From positions 127,778,807-127,842,806 of the forward strand of contig NC_089822.1 of NCBI RefSeq assembly GCF_035046505.1: a stretch of 64,000 nucleotides of DNA, read 5' to 3'. The position numbers and the translations under genes are program-made. Source of the DNA: Tiliqua scincoides (lineage: Eukaryota; Chordata; Lepidosauria; Squamata; Scincidae). The notes under the pieces are model-generated. The model searched no databases. It had not been told where the DNA came from and was given only the letters and a program-made list of their open reading frames with translations. Of the stretch, positions 30,393-42,400 are shown piece by piece (positions within the stretch are counted from its first letter, which is position 1; each line of letters opens with the position of its first letter).

Positions 30393-30549
30393 GATGAAAG
30401 GTCTGTGATTCTCATCTCTAGTCCTTTGAAAATGCCCATCATAGGTGTGGATGAAACATTAGGAAATGAAAATCTTCATAGACCATGCCCAATAAGCCCA
30501 AACTCTTCTTACTACAACACTAATAGTACCAGCCATGAAAGGCTTAGCT

Positions 30550-30840
30550 CAGGGGTGTCAAACCTGTTTCATATAGAGGGCCGAATAGCATTCATCATGC
30601 CTGCTGAGGGCTAGAAGTGATGTCATTAGGTCAAACATAAGCACTTTTTCTCACTTAGGAACTCATTAGCTGCAAGTAACAGAAGAGAAAATATGAAAAT
30701 CTTGATCATATTCCAAGATATGGGAGAACCTAATTTTCATGTACCTGTAACACCTCAGCACTGCTCAGCAGCCGAGAGAGCCAGATAAAAAACTTCCATG
30801 GGCCGCATCCGGCTCCCGGGCCTTATGTTTGACACCCCTG
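30550..30840. mobile_element. hAT-type MITE
   Basis: Ends caggggtgtcaaacctg and atgtttgacacccctg are inverted; flanks gcttagct and ccttagat match at 6 of 8 bases, so it is rather old. Confidence 0.72.
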
Positions 30841-32130
30841 CCTTAGATTATAGTGGTTTCTGTCTACTGGGGGACTTCTTCCTAGGTTCACAGGAGTACA
30901 TACTTGGTAAATTAAAAAGAAGTTCAGAAATAAAGGTCCTGTCAATTTGCAGGACTTTACCAAATGCTGAGTGCATACAGTAGTTGACACACAAAATTTT
31001 TGAGTGTCAGCTGCTTAAAAGAGCAAAAACAATGAGGCAAATGGAAGACAGGGAGAGAAACAGCATTTTCAAATCCTTAACAGTTTATAGTTTGGGGTGG
31101 TGGTGTTGTGAGGTTAACCTCCCCCTGCGCTATGGTTCATTATGGAGCAAAATATCACCTTTTTCCTTTTCAAGAAACTTCTTGGCACTGCTGCAGTCCA
31201 GTTCAAAGCTGACTACACCTCTAAGCAGGAGAACTCTTCTTAAATGTTGGGATAAATAAACAGAGTTGTTGCAGTTCCCTTTAATCAGAAATGCTGGTGA
31301 TCTCATTCCTGTGGGTTTGGAGGCACAACAGGGCTTTATGAAAATCACAGAGTTTCTGTATCTTTATTTATTTAAAGATTTATATGCTTTCCCCTCTTAG
31401 CAGGGAGGTGCTCAGGGTGGCCAACATAAACTAAAAGGAAATACTAAATGCTAGAAACAAAAAAATGCAAAAACATTTAAGCAGCATAAAAACAAAGCAG
31501 CTTACTCAAAAAATATTGTTACTGCAGGAACTCCTCCCTAGGCACCCAAGTATAGAAGTTAATAAACTTTAGAAAATTAACTAAGCTTCTAGGACCTATG
31601 GAATGTTGGGGGGTGTCACCAGGGAGGCAGAGAAAATTGATCTGCTTGAACCACTAATAGTAGTTTGGGGCAAGCGGCACAGTGAGATGTGATATGTTCC
31701 AGAAGTTAGAACACTCTCCTTCCTAATTGTATAAGTATAGAGCACTCAGGCTCAAGGCAGGCAGCAAGCTCTAATGCTGAGGTGCACTATAAGACAAGTA
31801 GAAGAAGGGTGGGAAATGAAAGAGGTGTTCTTTCACCCTTCCTGAAACCTTGCTGCCTCTATGAGTCTCAAACAGTGCTGTGTGTCCAATTTCATACTGA
31901 CTAGAATTGTTCACGATACAATTGCAGATTCTTCTTTGAATAATTTTATTAGGGCTGATTACAAAGTCAGAGTAAGGAGCAAATTGTGGAGTTCACCACA
32001 ACACAGCTTCAGTCTGAATGCTGAATTAAAAAAAAATAACAGAACAAAACATGAGGAAAAAAATGTTTCAAGAATGATGTATCGTGTTGCAGCAGTATTG
32101 AAGTGGGATGAGGGACTTGTTTGTGCAGAC
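30841..32130. other. intergenic stretch, mostly unrecognised
   Basis: At about 31355-31510 lies a reversed SINE-like tail (tttatttatttaaagattta, then 'gctcagggtggccaacata'). The rest shows no gene. Confidence 0.45.
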
Positions 32131-32133
32131 ATG

Positions 32134-32216
32134 CAGTACAATCTTATGCATGTTTTTGGAAGTTCCAGGTTCAATGGGGTTTCCTCATAAGTAAACATAT
32201 ATAGGATTGCAGCCTG
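32134..32216. repeat. palindromic short MITE, decayed copy
   Basis: caatcttatgcatg at the left, tataggattgcagcc at the right, with caatggggttt in the arm. Confidence 0.55.
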
Positions 32217-32751
32217 AATTGAGTGAGGCTGTGTCTGCTTCAAAAAGATATTCAATAGCTGTATTTGCAAACATGAGACTAAAACTATATTTGGTATTTC
32301 TGTTATTCTGTAATGCAATTGTAAAGCCACCTGCAGATTGTGTGTGTGTCTGTGTTTTAAATATGGCTCCATTCTGGTTTATATCCAGCACTAACATTTA
32401 CCCAAGAGTACAAGTAGTGGAAAAGAAGCTCTTATAGTACCACATGTGAAAATGCTCTTAAATGTCATCATGTTGTTTTTTAAGGTCTCCTATGCTGGTA
32501 CCAAGCGACAAAGCCCTCCTTATTCTAAGAGACTACTAGACCAAAACAAAGTCTCTGACAATGGCACAGATGTCTCCCCAAGAACCATCATGAGAGCCTT
32601 CCACCAGGGGGCAGATGACTGACTCCAAATGGAGAGCCCCTAGAAATACTTCTAATATCCTTGGTTTATTGGAAGTGATGTGATTTTTGGCAGCTGCCAG
32701 AAACATTGGAGACATTTCTAAAACTCACTTTTTTCACCACAAGAGTTTGTG

Positions 32752-32998
32752 CTAGTGGTATCTGGGAGTAAGTCCCATTGAAGTTAATGGGCTTACTTCT
32801 GAGTAGACAAGCCCAATTGTGCAGTAAGACTGCAGTCTTACAGCCCAATCCAAACTAATTTTCCAGCACTGATGCAGCCACAGTGCAACCCTGAGGTAAG
32901 GAAACAAGTGTTCCCTTTCCTTGAAGAGACCTCTATGACTGCTCTCCTGCTGGTATGGCTGCATTGGTACTGGAAAGTTAGTTAGGATTGGGCTGTCA
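32752..32998. repeat. two adjoining foldback repeats
   Basis: The first (32752-32838) is the short palindromic MITE. The second (about 32839-32998) starts cagcccaatccaaac and ends taggattgggctgtc, with an interior naming a different family (gatgcagccacagtgcaacc, ccttgaagagacctctatg). A further copy of the second family runs off the window end at 63.87 kb. Confidence 0.6.
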
Positions 32999-33000
32999 TA

Positions 33001-33065
33001 CACCTACCTGAGAATAAGGTCCATTGAATACAATGGCACTTCTGAGTAACGTGTATAGTATTGTG
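33001..33065. repeat. palindromic short MITE, partial copy
   Basis: acctgagaataaggtccattg and cacttctgagtaacgtg arms with a worn right end. Confidence 0.5.
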
Positions 33066-34055
33066 GAGCAAAACTTATTGGGTGGTAAAATTTATGGACC
33101 AGGGCCCCGGTCATCATTTGGGCTCTAATCCACAGAGGTTTATGCTCCAATAAATCTGTTAGTCTTCAAGGTGCCACAAAACTCTGTAACTTCTGAACAG
33201 GTGGCAAAGTAGATCTACATCAGTTCATGCCTGAAAAGATTGAATTACAGTTGCTTTGGAAGCCCTAACAATGGCTCCAAGCCAGCACTTTAAACCAAAA
33301 CAGAAAAATGAGATTGCAGTGGTTTTAGCGAACTTCACCTGGACTCTCAGAAATTGTATTCGCAGAAATATGTGAATGAGAACAGTACTGGAGAAAAGGG
33401 CTTGTGGGGGAGAAACATGCTGGGTATGGTATCATAGCTAAAAGAGGATGTTGTTGCGCGGAGGGGGTTGTCACTGGTCCAAGTGCATGGCAGGACATGT
33501 GGTTTTGTCAACAGTATTACTGGATTGCAAAATGGAAGAAGAAGTACAGTGGATTCAATTGCACAATGCAGTAGAAAAATAAAGACTGTTGCTTCCACTT
33601 ATAAACAGCCACAATTTGGTTGCTGTGCTTCCCACATTTTCAACAGAGAGGGAAGTCCCAAGTTTTGGAGCAGTATAACTTTCCGTGTCAAGTGTTATAA
33701 AGACCTTTGCTTGAAGGTGTCTTCAAGCAAACTGCCTCAAGCAAATTCAGTGAAACTGCCTCAGTCCTCCTTGACAGAAATAGTGGCACAGAATGCTCTT
33801 CCATGCTCCTGTCACATGCGCCTGATCCACACTTGAGGCTCACTGACCGATCTTACCTACCCTTCGTCTGCTGCTTCAATGCTAGTGAGTTAGGGATGCA
33901 CATTTCCAATTAGTTCCTATGTATACTGTCCTCTTGAAGGTCTTAATACACAACTCAAGAGACTAGGCTACTGTACTTAGTTGTTCTAGTACATCCAACA
34001 CACAAGGGTCTGAATAAACACCAGGAGTGGCCAACACAGTTGTTAACAAACCAAG
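33066..34055. other. intergenic stretch without a recognised feature
   Basis: I see no gene or clear repeat apart from a short 'cttcaagcaaactgcctc' type local duplication near 33715-33755. Confidence 0.45.
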
Positions 34056-34313
34056 CAGGATTTCTCAAACTGTGGGTCAAAACCCACTTGGTGGGTTGTA
34101 ACCTAATGTCCAGTGGGTCCTCCCATCTACCCACTCTTGTGTACAGTTGGCTGTAGCCCTCTGGATGCAATTGGAGGCTGTTCCAGGCTTCCAGAAGCAA
34201 CTAGAAAGTCACTTCTAGTTTACTTTCGGGTTTGTGAAAGTGACTTTTGGTCACTTTGGCCCAGCACTGGAGAAGGAGATGGATCACAGCATGGGTAAGT
34301 CTGAGAACCCCTG
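34056..34313. repeat. hAT-type MITE
   Basis: Ends caggatttctcaaactg and gtctgagaacccctg are inverted. The flanking duplication is not clean. Confidence 0.55.
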
Positions 34314-34329
34314 AAATAAACCAAAAGCA

Positions 34330-35025
34330 GAGTACTGGTCCAGCCTATTTATACAGGGATTTGACTCAACAGGAATGGCCCCTGCAAATGAGAAGGAATG
34401 TGCTGATCCCTGGAGAAGGGGAAAAATGCACCCCTTTAAAACAAGTTTAAAAAACTGAGCAGTCCTTTAACAATAGCCTCCTTAATGAGAGAGAGAGGGC
34501 AGCTGGCTGACAATCCATCAACCCTTCTCTCTCCAGCGGCCCCTCCCTTCCCCCTGAGCACCTTTTGCATTGGTGAAGGGAGGGGCTGAGTGAAGCTGAT
34601 TGATGGATTGTCTTCTTAATGACTCTTATCTTACATCACAAAGGTCAGCAAGGCTGTTTTTAAATCACTGGAACAAAGAAACTTTGTTTTTTAAATTGAT
34701 TTGCTATAGTGCCTTTTTTGCCATCCACTTAAGAACAGCCCCACTGGATCAGGCCATAGGCCCATCTAGTCCAGCTTCCTGTATCTCACAGGGCCCACCA
34801 AATGCCCCAGGGAGCACACCAGATAACAAGAGATCTCATTCTGGTGCCCTCCCTTGCATCTGGCATTCTGACATAGCCCATTTCTAAAATCAGGAGGTTG
34901 CACATGCACGTCATGGCTTGTAAACCGTAATGGATTTTTCCTCCAGAAACTTGTCCAATTCCCTTTTAAAGGTGCCCTGGCCAGACTTCTGAGTGCTTGG
35001 AACCCACAGGAATAATTAGTCTCAG
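34330..35025. mobile_element. interspersed repeat of about 450 bp, split by CR1
   Basis: Left part (34340-34732) and right part (34987-35025) surround a CR1 fragment. The same repeat lies in inverse orientation at about 47390-47905. Shared words include ggaatggcccctgcaaatg, 'agcctccttaatgag' and 'gatttgctatagtgcc'. The family is not recognised. Confidence 0.65.
34733..34986 (-). repeat. CR1 3' end fragment nested in the repeat
   Basis: ttaagaacagccccactgg, then 'catctagtccagcttcctgt' and 'cagaaacttgtccaattccc'. Confidence 0.82.
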
Positions 35026-36395
35026 CCTGTACAAGTTTCTAGTGGATATCACCTGATGAGCTCAAACACATATAGGGAGATTATCTGAAACCAGATAGGG
35101 ATGATTTTGTTTAGATCAATTTCCCCCCCCCCCCATGTCAGTATACTGCCACTGCTCTTTTGAATTAATAGCCAATCCTTTAGCCCCAGGAAAGACTGAA
35201 GCCTTACAGGCTTCCCCCCCCCCCCCCAAGTTCTTGCAGATTCTGGGCTCCCTCCAGTCTCAGAGACCCAAGCCTCCTCCCCCTCCCCCAGACACAAAAT
35301 CAGGATGGCCCAGGGCTGGGGGGCGGGGAGTGGAGCCATGATCCAGCACTTAGGCCAGACCCTACACAGCGCCTGGCTGCTTGAATCTGCACCACCTCTT
35401 TAGGTGGCTCAGGTCTGAGTAGCCCTATTGGGGCTGCTGTGGTGTTCCCCAAGGTAAGGGGAATCAATTCCTCTTGCCCTGTGTTGAGCTGCAACCAGTC
35501 CCAACCCCAGGCTGGATTTGGGGCCGGCCAGCCGACCTGCCCATTCCAGTGCTGGTTAGGATTGGGCTGCCCAGTTATCAGTAGTTCAAAATCAGTCTTG
35601 ACAACCATAATGCATGAAACATGGTTCTCTGAGTGCATATTGGCATGCCCTAGGCAAGAAGCATCTGTCCTGTGCTCAAATATTTAACTACTAGAGATAT
35701 AGTAAGGGTGGGCTAAAACAATATGGAACAACTCCAGCTGCCCTCACTGTCAATATTTGAAGAAGCCAACTCTCAAATCGTACCCAAGTAGGGGCCAGAT
35801 ATAGTCAACAGCAGGGTCTCTGAGAGGAATTTTATCAGGGGGTACAAAGTTTCTTTTGGGCCCCTTTGCAAAGGGGGAGGGGTGAAACAGAGTGGGGGAG
35901 AATGGTGACTGGTGAGCAGAACAGGAGCAGGGAGGGATGAAGCAAGGTGAGGGGAAGGTAGAGATAACTGGAAAAGTCTTTGGAGCCCAGGTCTACCCAC
36001 CCATATGGCATCAGTAGTGTCCCCAGCATCCCGTACATGCAACAAGTCTGAGTAGATAGGAAAATGGCAGATCCAAGGAAATTTCTGGGGCCCCTCCTTT
36101 GGCTCCTGGACCCCCCTTTGGACCCTGGGCCTGGGTACAAATTACCCCCTTTACCCCCCTCTCCTAGGCTCTGGTCAACAGCATATAGGGACTGCCACTG
36201 ATCCTCACAGTCCATCTGAAACTGAATCACATGTCAATACCCGTTGTACACTGTGGTGTGAACAACGTGCTGTGGTTTACTGATTAAGGTAATGTGGAAG
36301 CAATATGGTGCATAATACAAATCCCAACTATTACAAGGAGACAGGGTCTATACATTTAATGCTTCAAGGTGCAGCCAACCCAGCCATGGCCAACC
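35026..36395. other. intergenic stretch, C- and G-rich patches
   Basis: C runs at 35121-35134 and 35214-35229. Part of 35290-35575 ends 'taggattgggctgccc', an end seen in the larger foldback family. No gene seen. Confidence 0.45.
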
Positions 36396-36587
36396 TTTAA
36401 CTTTAGGGTTTCTGGACTTTTAACAATTGTGTAGAGGAGGGAATTTCAGCTGGTGGCTTGCCATGACCACCTCTAGAGCAGAGCAACACCTCCGCTCTAA
36501 CCTCTGTCCCTGGTCTCACTTATTTTTTTCAACTGCTGTGAGACAAAATGGAGTCATCCTTGCCACAACTTGGGAAGAGAGTCACAG

Positions 36588-37132
36588 CCCAATTCGGAGC
36601 TGCCTGGCACCCAAGGCTGCTGCTGTACCGAAATGGTTGCCGCTGCATCCTGTGGATGTTGGGCAGTCACCGGAGGACCCCAACACCTCCTCGGGGAAAA
36701 GGGACATTTGTCCCCTTCTTCTGAGTAAGGGCAGTGGCCTCACAATGGGGCTATTCAACTCTGTGCTGGCTAAATAGCCAGCACAGGGCAAAGAAGCCCC
36801 ATGTCGGGCCAGGAGGCTGGATGTGGGGCTTTGGATCCAGTGGAGCTGAGCACTGCTGGTTCTGCCCCCTTCCACCCTTCCTGCCATGCCTTCCTTCCCC
36901 TGCCACAGAACACCTCTCCCCATGCCCCACTCACCACCTCTTGGCCCTCTCCTGGAGCTGGAGCTGGGGGGGGGGGTTGTTGCCCATTCTCCACCTGGTG
37001 CTGACTCAGCATGGGCTCACACTGAGCCAGTGCCACACTGGCCGGGCAGTAAGTGTCATAGGTGTGCCTTATGGCACATGTGCACACTGCGTGCCGGCAG
37101 TGAGCTGGTGCACAATGTTCAGGATTGGGCCC
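36588..37132. repeat. larger foldback element with CCCAAT ends
   Basis: Starts agcccaattcggagctg and ends tgttcaggattgggccc. Shares an interior ('tgtccccttcttctgagtaa', caatggggcta) with 43.77-44.28 kb and with the LINE-split copy at 51.12 kb. Confidence 0.6.
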
Positions 37133-37905
37133 TTAGTTCCTGCTCAAATAGCCTTAAATGAAGCCAGATTTTGATAAATTCTATTCCTAACAACCTAGAA
37201 AATATTATATTTTCTATTCCTAACATCCATGCCAGGAAAACCTTCACTTATTTAAGTTCTGAACAGCAAAGTGATAGTTCAAAGTGCAGGGCCACTAAAC
37301 GTAAAAATAATGGCAACACTAGGTGGCACCCCTATTCCCAATGCAGCAAGTTAGATTTTTTATATGATTTGATTATATAGTGTCTATCACTCAGAATAAA
37401 AAGTCCAGAGGAGTAGCTGTGTCAGACTGTTGTAGCATAAGCAAGAAAGAGATTATCTGGAAATGAAAATCAAAAGCAGGACAGTCTTATTCAGAACCCT
37501 CCCTAACAGTAAAAGGCAGAGCTTATCTTGGAAACCAGAAGGAAAATAACAAGGACCAATGCTTCCTGGCAAACTTGGAAAGTATTTGTGCCAACTAGGG
37601 AACCTCATAGTCCAGAATGGAAAAATATCTCAGATAAATGTGAAATTTATCCAGTTGTTAGACACTGTGAGCCAAGGGGAAAATAAGTGTCCTCCATCAA
37701 AGGACAACTAGCACTGTTGCTAAAAATCCCACTTTCTATTCCAGTTTAAAAACAGACATCGCAGTATAAATGAGTAAGCTATAATAAACAATATCATTAA
37801 ACTAATATAAAAGAAGCAGTCTAAAAATATATAAATATGAAAGCAGTAGTCTAAAATCCTAACAGTGATACCAATACTGACTATCCGTACTGTCTAAAAG
37901 ATACT
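37133..37905. other. intergenic stretch without a recognised feature
   Basis: AT-rich; no gene or repeat family recognised. Confidence 0.4.
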
Positions 37906-38692
37906 GTATACTGTGTATTTTTTTAAAGTGTATTTACATACAGTGTATTTACAAAAAGTGTATTTAAATACATACAATGTATTTAGAAAAAGTATTTAAA
38001 TGCATACAGTGTGTTTTTTTAAAGTGTATTTAAATACATAGTGCAGTGTTTCTCAAACTGTGGGTCGCGAGCCAATTTCAGGTGGGTCCTGAAATATTCA
38101 TTTCAATATTTTATTTTTAATATATTAGACTTGATGCTACCATGGTATGTGAGTGCAGTTGGGGAAATGTTACAGACCTGTACTTTTTACAAGCTACTGT
38201 GTATATTATTTTAACAATGATACTAAATGGGACGTACTCCTGGGTAAGAGTGGGTAGGATTGTTAAAAAATTTCCTGCTTGATGTCACTTCTGGTCATGA
38301 CATCACTTCCGGTGGGCCCTTACAGATTCTCATTCCAAAAAGTGGGTGCCGGTGCTAAATGTGTGAGAACCACTGACATAGTGTATTTACCAAAAAAATG
38401 TATTTAAATGCACACAGTGTATTTTTTAAAAGCATATTTAAATACATGCAGTGTATTTACAAAAAAGTGTATTTAAATACATAGAGTGTATTTTTAAAAG
38501 TTTATTTAAATACTTAGTGTATTTACAAAAAAGTGTATGTAAATGCATACAGTGTATTTTTTTAACAGTATATTTAAATTTATTTATTTATTTATTAGAT
38601 TTGTATTCTGCCTTTCTCCCGGAAGGGCACCCAAGGCGGCTACAATGTATTTACAAAAAGTGTATTTAAATACATACACTGTATTTACAAAA
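37906..38692. repeat. tandem repeat of about 30-bp units, interrupted by a hAT MITE
   Basis: Units alternate the words gtgtatttacaaaaa and agtgtatttaaatacatac. At least ten units occur before and after the inserted MITE. A short SINE-like tail ('tgtattctgcctttctcccg') is embedded at about 38575-38642. Confidence 0.85.
38044..38375. mobile_element. hAT-type MITE inside the tandem repeat
   Basis: Ends cagtgtttctcaaactg and gtgtgagaaccactg; perfect 8-bp duplication acatagtg (38036-38043, 38376-38383). The same family, inverted, is at 42196-42612. Confidence 0.88.
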
Positions 38693-38730
38693 AAAACCAC
38701 CACTCATCTGCTAAATCTCTGTTAACTCAC

Positions 38731-38820
38731 AGCCCAATCCTATCCACACTTTCCTGGGAGTAAGCCCCATTGACTCTAATGGGACTTACTTCTGAGTAGA
38801 CATGCACAGGATTGGGCTGT
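38731..38820. repeat. palindromic short MITE about 300 bp before the PARP-like start codon
   Basis: The best-preserved copy here: cagcccaatcctatcc at one end, acaggattgggctgt at the other, and near-complementary arms. Confidence 0.8.
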
Positions 38821-39121
38821 CACATGGGAAAAAAAGCACAGGAACAGGAGAGCAAAGAGGCAGCGCCCTAAATGAAACAGAAAGCAAGCTGCCCTAGTCA
38901 ATGCAAGGAAAACATTAAAAGCGAAACTAAAACTAAATCTGCAAAGGAGCACAGCTTGATGGGGTCCTGGGATGCCTCTAAACAATGCAAAACAGGTCAG
39001 AAGATTGGCAGAGCCTGGGGTCTATCATGAAGATAGGAAATCGTTTCAGTGGCCTGGCCAGCTCTAAGCACCCTTTGCAGCCCAGCCCAGCCCTGGATTG
39101 TGGCTCTGCAGTTTGCCCGAG

Positions 39122-39450
39122 ATGGCAGAGAAGCCAGACTGCAGAGAGCAAAGTCCCAACTCCTTGCAGGACGTGTTGCTGGGGGTTCCAATCCTGCAGC
39201 CGCCTATGGCAGAAGACACCCCTGCATACCACGTGCATCAGAAGGATAGAGTGCTGATCTGTGACCACTTCCTACTAGGGCATTGCCCATTGCAGGAGCA
39301 GTGTCCATGCCATCACACCCCTTTCCCCTACCACTGGCAGTGGCAGCGTCTGAAAGACCACGTGTGGCTCAGTTTCAGCTTCTCAACTCAACACCACTTG
39401 GAGAGACTCTACTGCAGCAAGAGATTCACCCAAGTGCGTCTGCAGAGTAG
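39122..39450 (+). CDS. PARP-like gene, coding exon 1 (CCCH finger)
   Basis: Residues 1-109 plus two bases of Arg110. Holds ICDHFLLGHCPLQEQCPCHH, a C-x7-C-x5-C-x3-H finger. The donor is gtgagg at 39451. Confidence 0.85.
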
Positions 39451-42400
39451 GTGAGGACTTTACATCTTGCTTCTTCCAGCTTTGACTAGCAAAGGGTTTG
39501 GGGGCCAGGCTTCACCCTGGACCATGATTTGAACCCCACGGTCTCCCTCTTGAAATCGGTGAAGCAATAATACAAGTGAATAAGTTCATGCCTCTCACCA
39601 CTCCCTGAGCCATCAGAGACTCAACACATCTGAGACTGCAGAGGCAAGAGAGTGCAGTGTGAAGCCTTCCTCAACACCTCCTTTTTTAGAAATAACTTGT
39701 AGTTTAAGGATTTTCAGATTGTGCTCAAGGAATGCTTGGAGTTCCTCAAATGCTCATCAGTGGTTCTTTGAGAGGTCACTTGGCCACTACTGCCAATTTT
39801 CTTTGGTAGTGTGCAACTGCAGGAGAGGGGCAAGGTAGGCTGATTTCAGTCCAGCGTTTGTGTGTATGTATTAGAATCCTCATGACCCACCCATGTAATT
39901 TTAATTTACAAAGCAAGCCTGCATACTGGATCGCATTGAGGCTGCAACCCTAACCACTCTTTCCTGAGAGTAAGCCCCATTGAACAAAATAGGACTTACT
40001 TCTGAGTAGACCTGGTTAAGATTGTGCCTTAGCTAAGCACCTCTGTGTTAAATGATTCTGAGTATGCATTCTTACTTAAGTGTAACAAGGGTCTTGCTGA
40101 TTCAGACCAACATCTCCCTACTTGGGAAGTCTTTGCAAGAATCCCAGCAATCAGTAAGCCCAAGGTGCCCTGCCCTAGCCCAAGGCAGGGTTCCTACAAG
40201 CAACAACTTGACCCCACAGAGCTCCAGCTGAGGCTTTTTAAAAATCTCTTCTGCCCTCTTGGGATCCACCCCCACTGTCACAGAATGAGGACTCTGTTGG
40301 AGGGTAGCTTCAGGGCTCAAAGCCAAGCACTCCACTACTCACTCACTTAGTCCAAACTCCAAACTCACTTAAGAACATAAGAACAGCCCCATTGGATCAG
40401 GCCATAGGCCCATCTAGTCCAGCTTCCTGTATCTCACAGCAGCCCACCAAATGCCCCAGGGAGCACACCAGATAACAAGAGACCTCATCCTGGTGCCCTC
40501 CCTTGCATCTGGCATTCTGACATAGCCCATTTCTAAAATCAGGAGGTTGCGCATACACATCATGGCTTGTACCCCATAATGGATTTTTCCTCCAGAAACT
40601 TGTCCAATCCCCTTTTAAAGGCGTCTAGGCTAGATGCCAGCACCACATCCTGTGGCAAGGAGTTCCACAGACCGACCCCACGCTGAGTAAAGAAATATTT
40701 TCTTTTGTCTGTCCTAACCCGCCCAACACTCAATTTTAGTGGATGTCCCCTGGTTCTGGTATTATGTGAGAGTGTAAAGAGCATCTCCCTATCCACTCTG
40801 TCCATTCCCTGCATAATTTTGTATGTCTCAATCATGTCCCCCCTCAGGCGTCTCTTTTCTAGACTGAAGAGGCCCAAACGCTGTAGCCTTTCCTCATAAG
40901 GAAGGTGCCCCAGCCCCGTAATCATCTTAGTCACTCTCTTTTGCACCTTTTCCATTTCCACTATGTCTTTTTTGAGATGCGGCGACCAGAACTGGACACA
41001 ATACTCCAGGTGTGGCCTTACCATAGATTTGTACAACGGCATTATAATACTAGCCGTGTTGTTCTCAATACCCTTCCTAATGATCCCAAGCATTGAATTG
41101 GCCTTCTTCACTGCCGCCGCACATTGGGTCGACACTTTCATCGACCTGTCCACCACCACCCCAAGATCTCTCTCCTGATCTGTCACAGACAGCTCAGAAC
41201 CCATCAGCCTATATCTAAAGTTTTGATTTTTTGCCCCAATGTGCATGATTTTGCACTTACTGACATTGAAGCGCATCTGCCATTTTGCTGCCCATTCTGC
41301 CAGTCTGGAGAGATCCTTCTGGAGCTCCTCACAATCACTTCTCGTCTTTACCACTCGGAAAAGTTTGGTGTCGTCTGCAAACTTAGCCACTTCACTGCTC
41401 AACCCTGTCTCCAGGTCATTTATGAAGAGGTTGAAAAGCACCGGTCCCAGGACAGATCCTTGGGGCACACCACTTTTCACCTCTCTCCATTGTGAAAATT
41501 GCCCATTTACACCCACTCTCTGCTTCCTGGCCTCCAACCAGTTCTCAATCCACGAGAGGACCTGTCCTCTAATTCCCTGACTGTGGAGTTTTTTCAGTAG
41601 CCTTTGGTGAGGGACCGTGTCAAACGCCTTCTAAAAGTCCAGATATATAATGTCCACAGGTTCTCCCGCATCCACATGCCTGTTGACCTTTTCAAAGAAT
41701 TCTATAAGGTTCGTGAGGCAAGACTTACCCTTACAGAAGCCATGCTGACTCTCCCTCAGCAAGGCCTGTTTGTCTATGTGTTTTGAGATCCTATCTTTGA
41801 TGAGGCATTCCACCATCTTACCCGGTATGGATGTTAGGCTGACCGGCCTATAGTTTCCCGGGTCCCCCCTCTTTCCCTTTTTAAAAATAGGTGTGACATT
41901 TGCTATCCTCCAATCTTCTGGCACCATGGCCGTTTTGAGGGACAAGTTGCATACCTTAGTCAAGAGGTCTGCAACTTCATTCTTCAATTCCTTAATAACT
42001 CTAGGGTGGATGCCATCAGGGCCCGGTGACTTATTGATCTTTAATTTATCAATGAGGTCTGAAATATCTTCTCTCCAAACTTTCTCCAAACTGGAAGAGT
42101 GGGCAGCAAAATGGTGGATGCATTTCAATGTAAGTAAGTATAAAGTAATGCACATTAGGGCAAAAAAAAATCAAAACTTCACATTTAGGCTAATGCAGTT
42201 GCTCTCACACTTTTAGAATTAGGACCCACATTTTAGAATGAGAATCTTTCAGGACCAGTTGGAATTGATGTCATGACCAGAAATGACATCACCAAGCAGG
42301 AAATTTTTTTGCAATCCTACCAACACATACCCAGGACTATGCCCCACTGACAATCATTGTTAAAAGCATATAATAATAATGATAAATAATAATAAACTTT

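Larger units (their letters stand above)
29283..30540 (+). mobile_element. Penelope-like element remnant with inverted terminal segments
   Basis: The outer segments (about 29283-29349 plus 29687-29812 on the left, 30366-30530 on the right) are inverted copies: 'gggcattttcaaaggactag' on the left, ctagtcctttgaaaatgccc on the right. Between them lies a GIY-YIG endonuclease frame. Inverted LTR-like ends and a C-terminal GIY-YIG domain are hallmarks of Penelope-like elements. The reverse transcriptase part is absent here. Confidence 0.72.

Noticed and set aside
35049-36230. Several minus-strand frames of 90-130 codons
   Set aside because: Pro/Leu-rich chance frames across C runs and repeat ends, without splice signals or motifs.
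37906-38692. A CRISPR array
   Set aside because: The units are contiguous, AT-rich and vary in length without unique spacers, and the genome is a vertebrate's.
39098-39121. An eight-codon N-terminal extension of the PARP-like protein
   Set aside because: The extension begins with TTG, while the ATG at 39122 has a good context.
40560-41537. A 325-codon minus-strand gene
   Set aside because: It is the CR1 reverse transcriptase end, with several relatives in the window.
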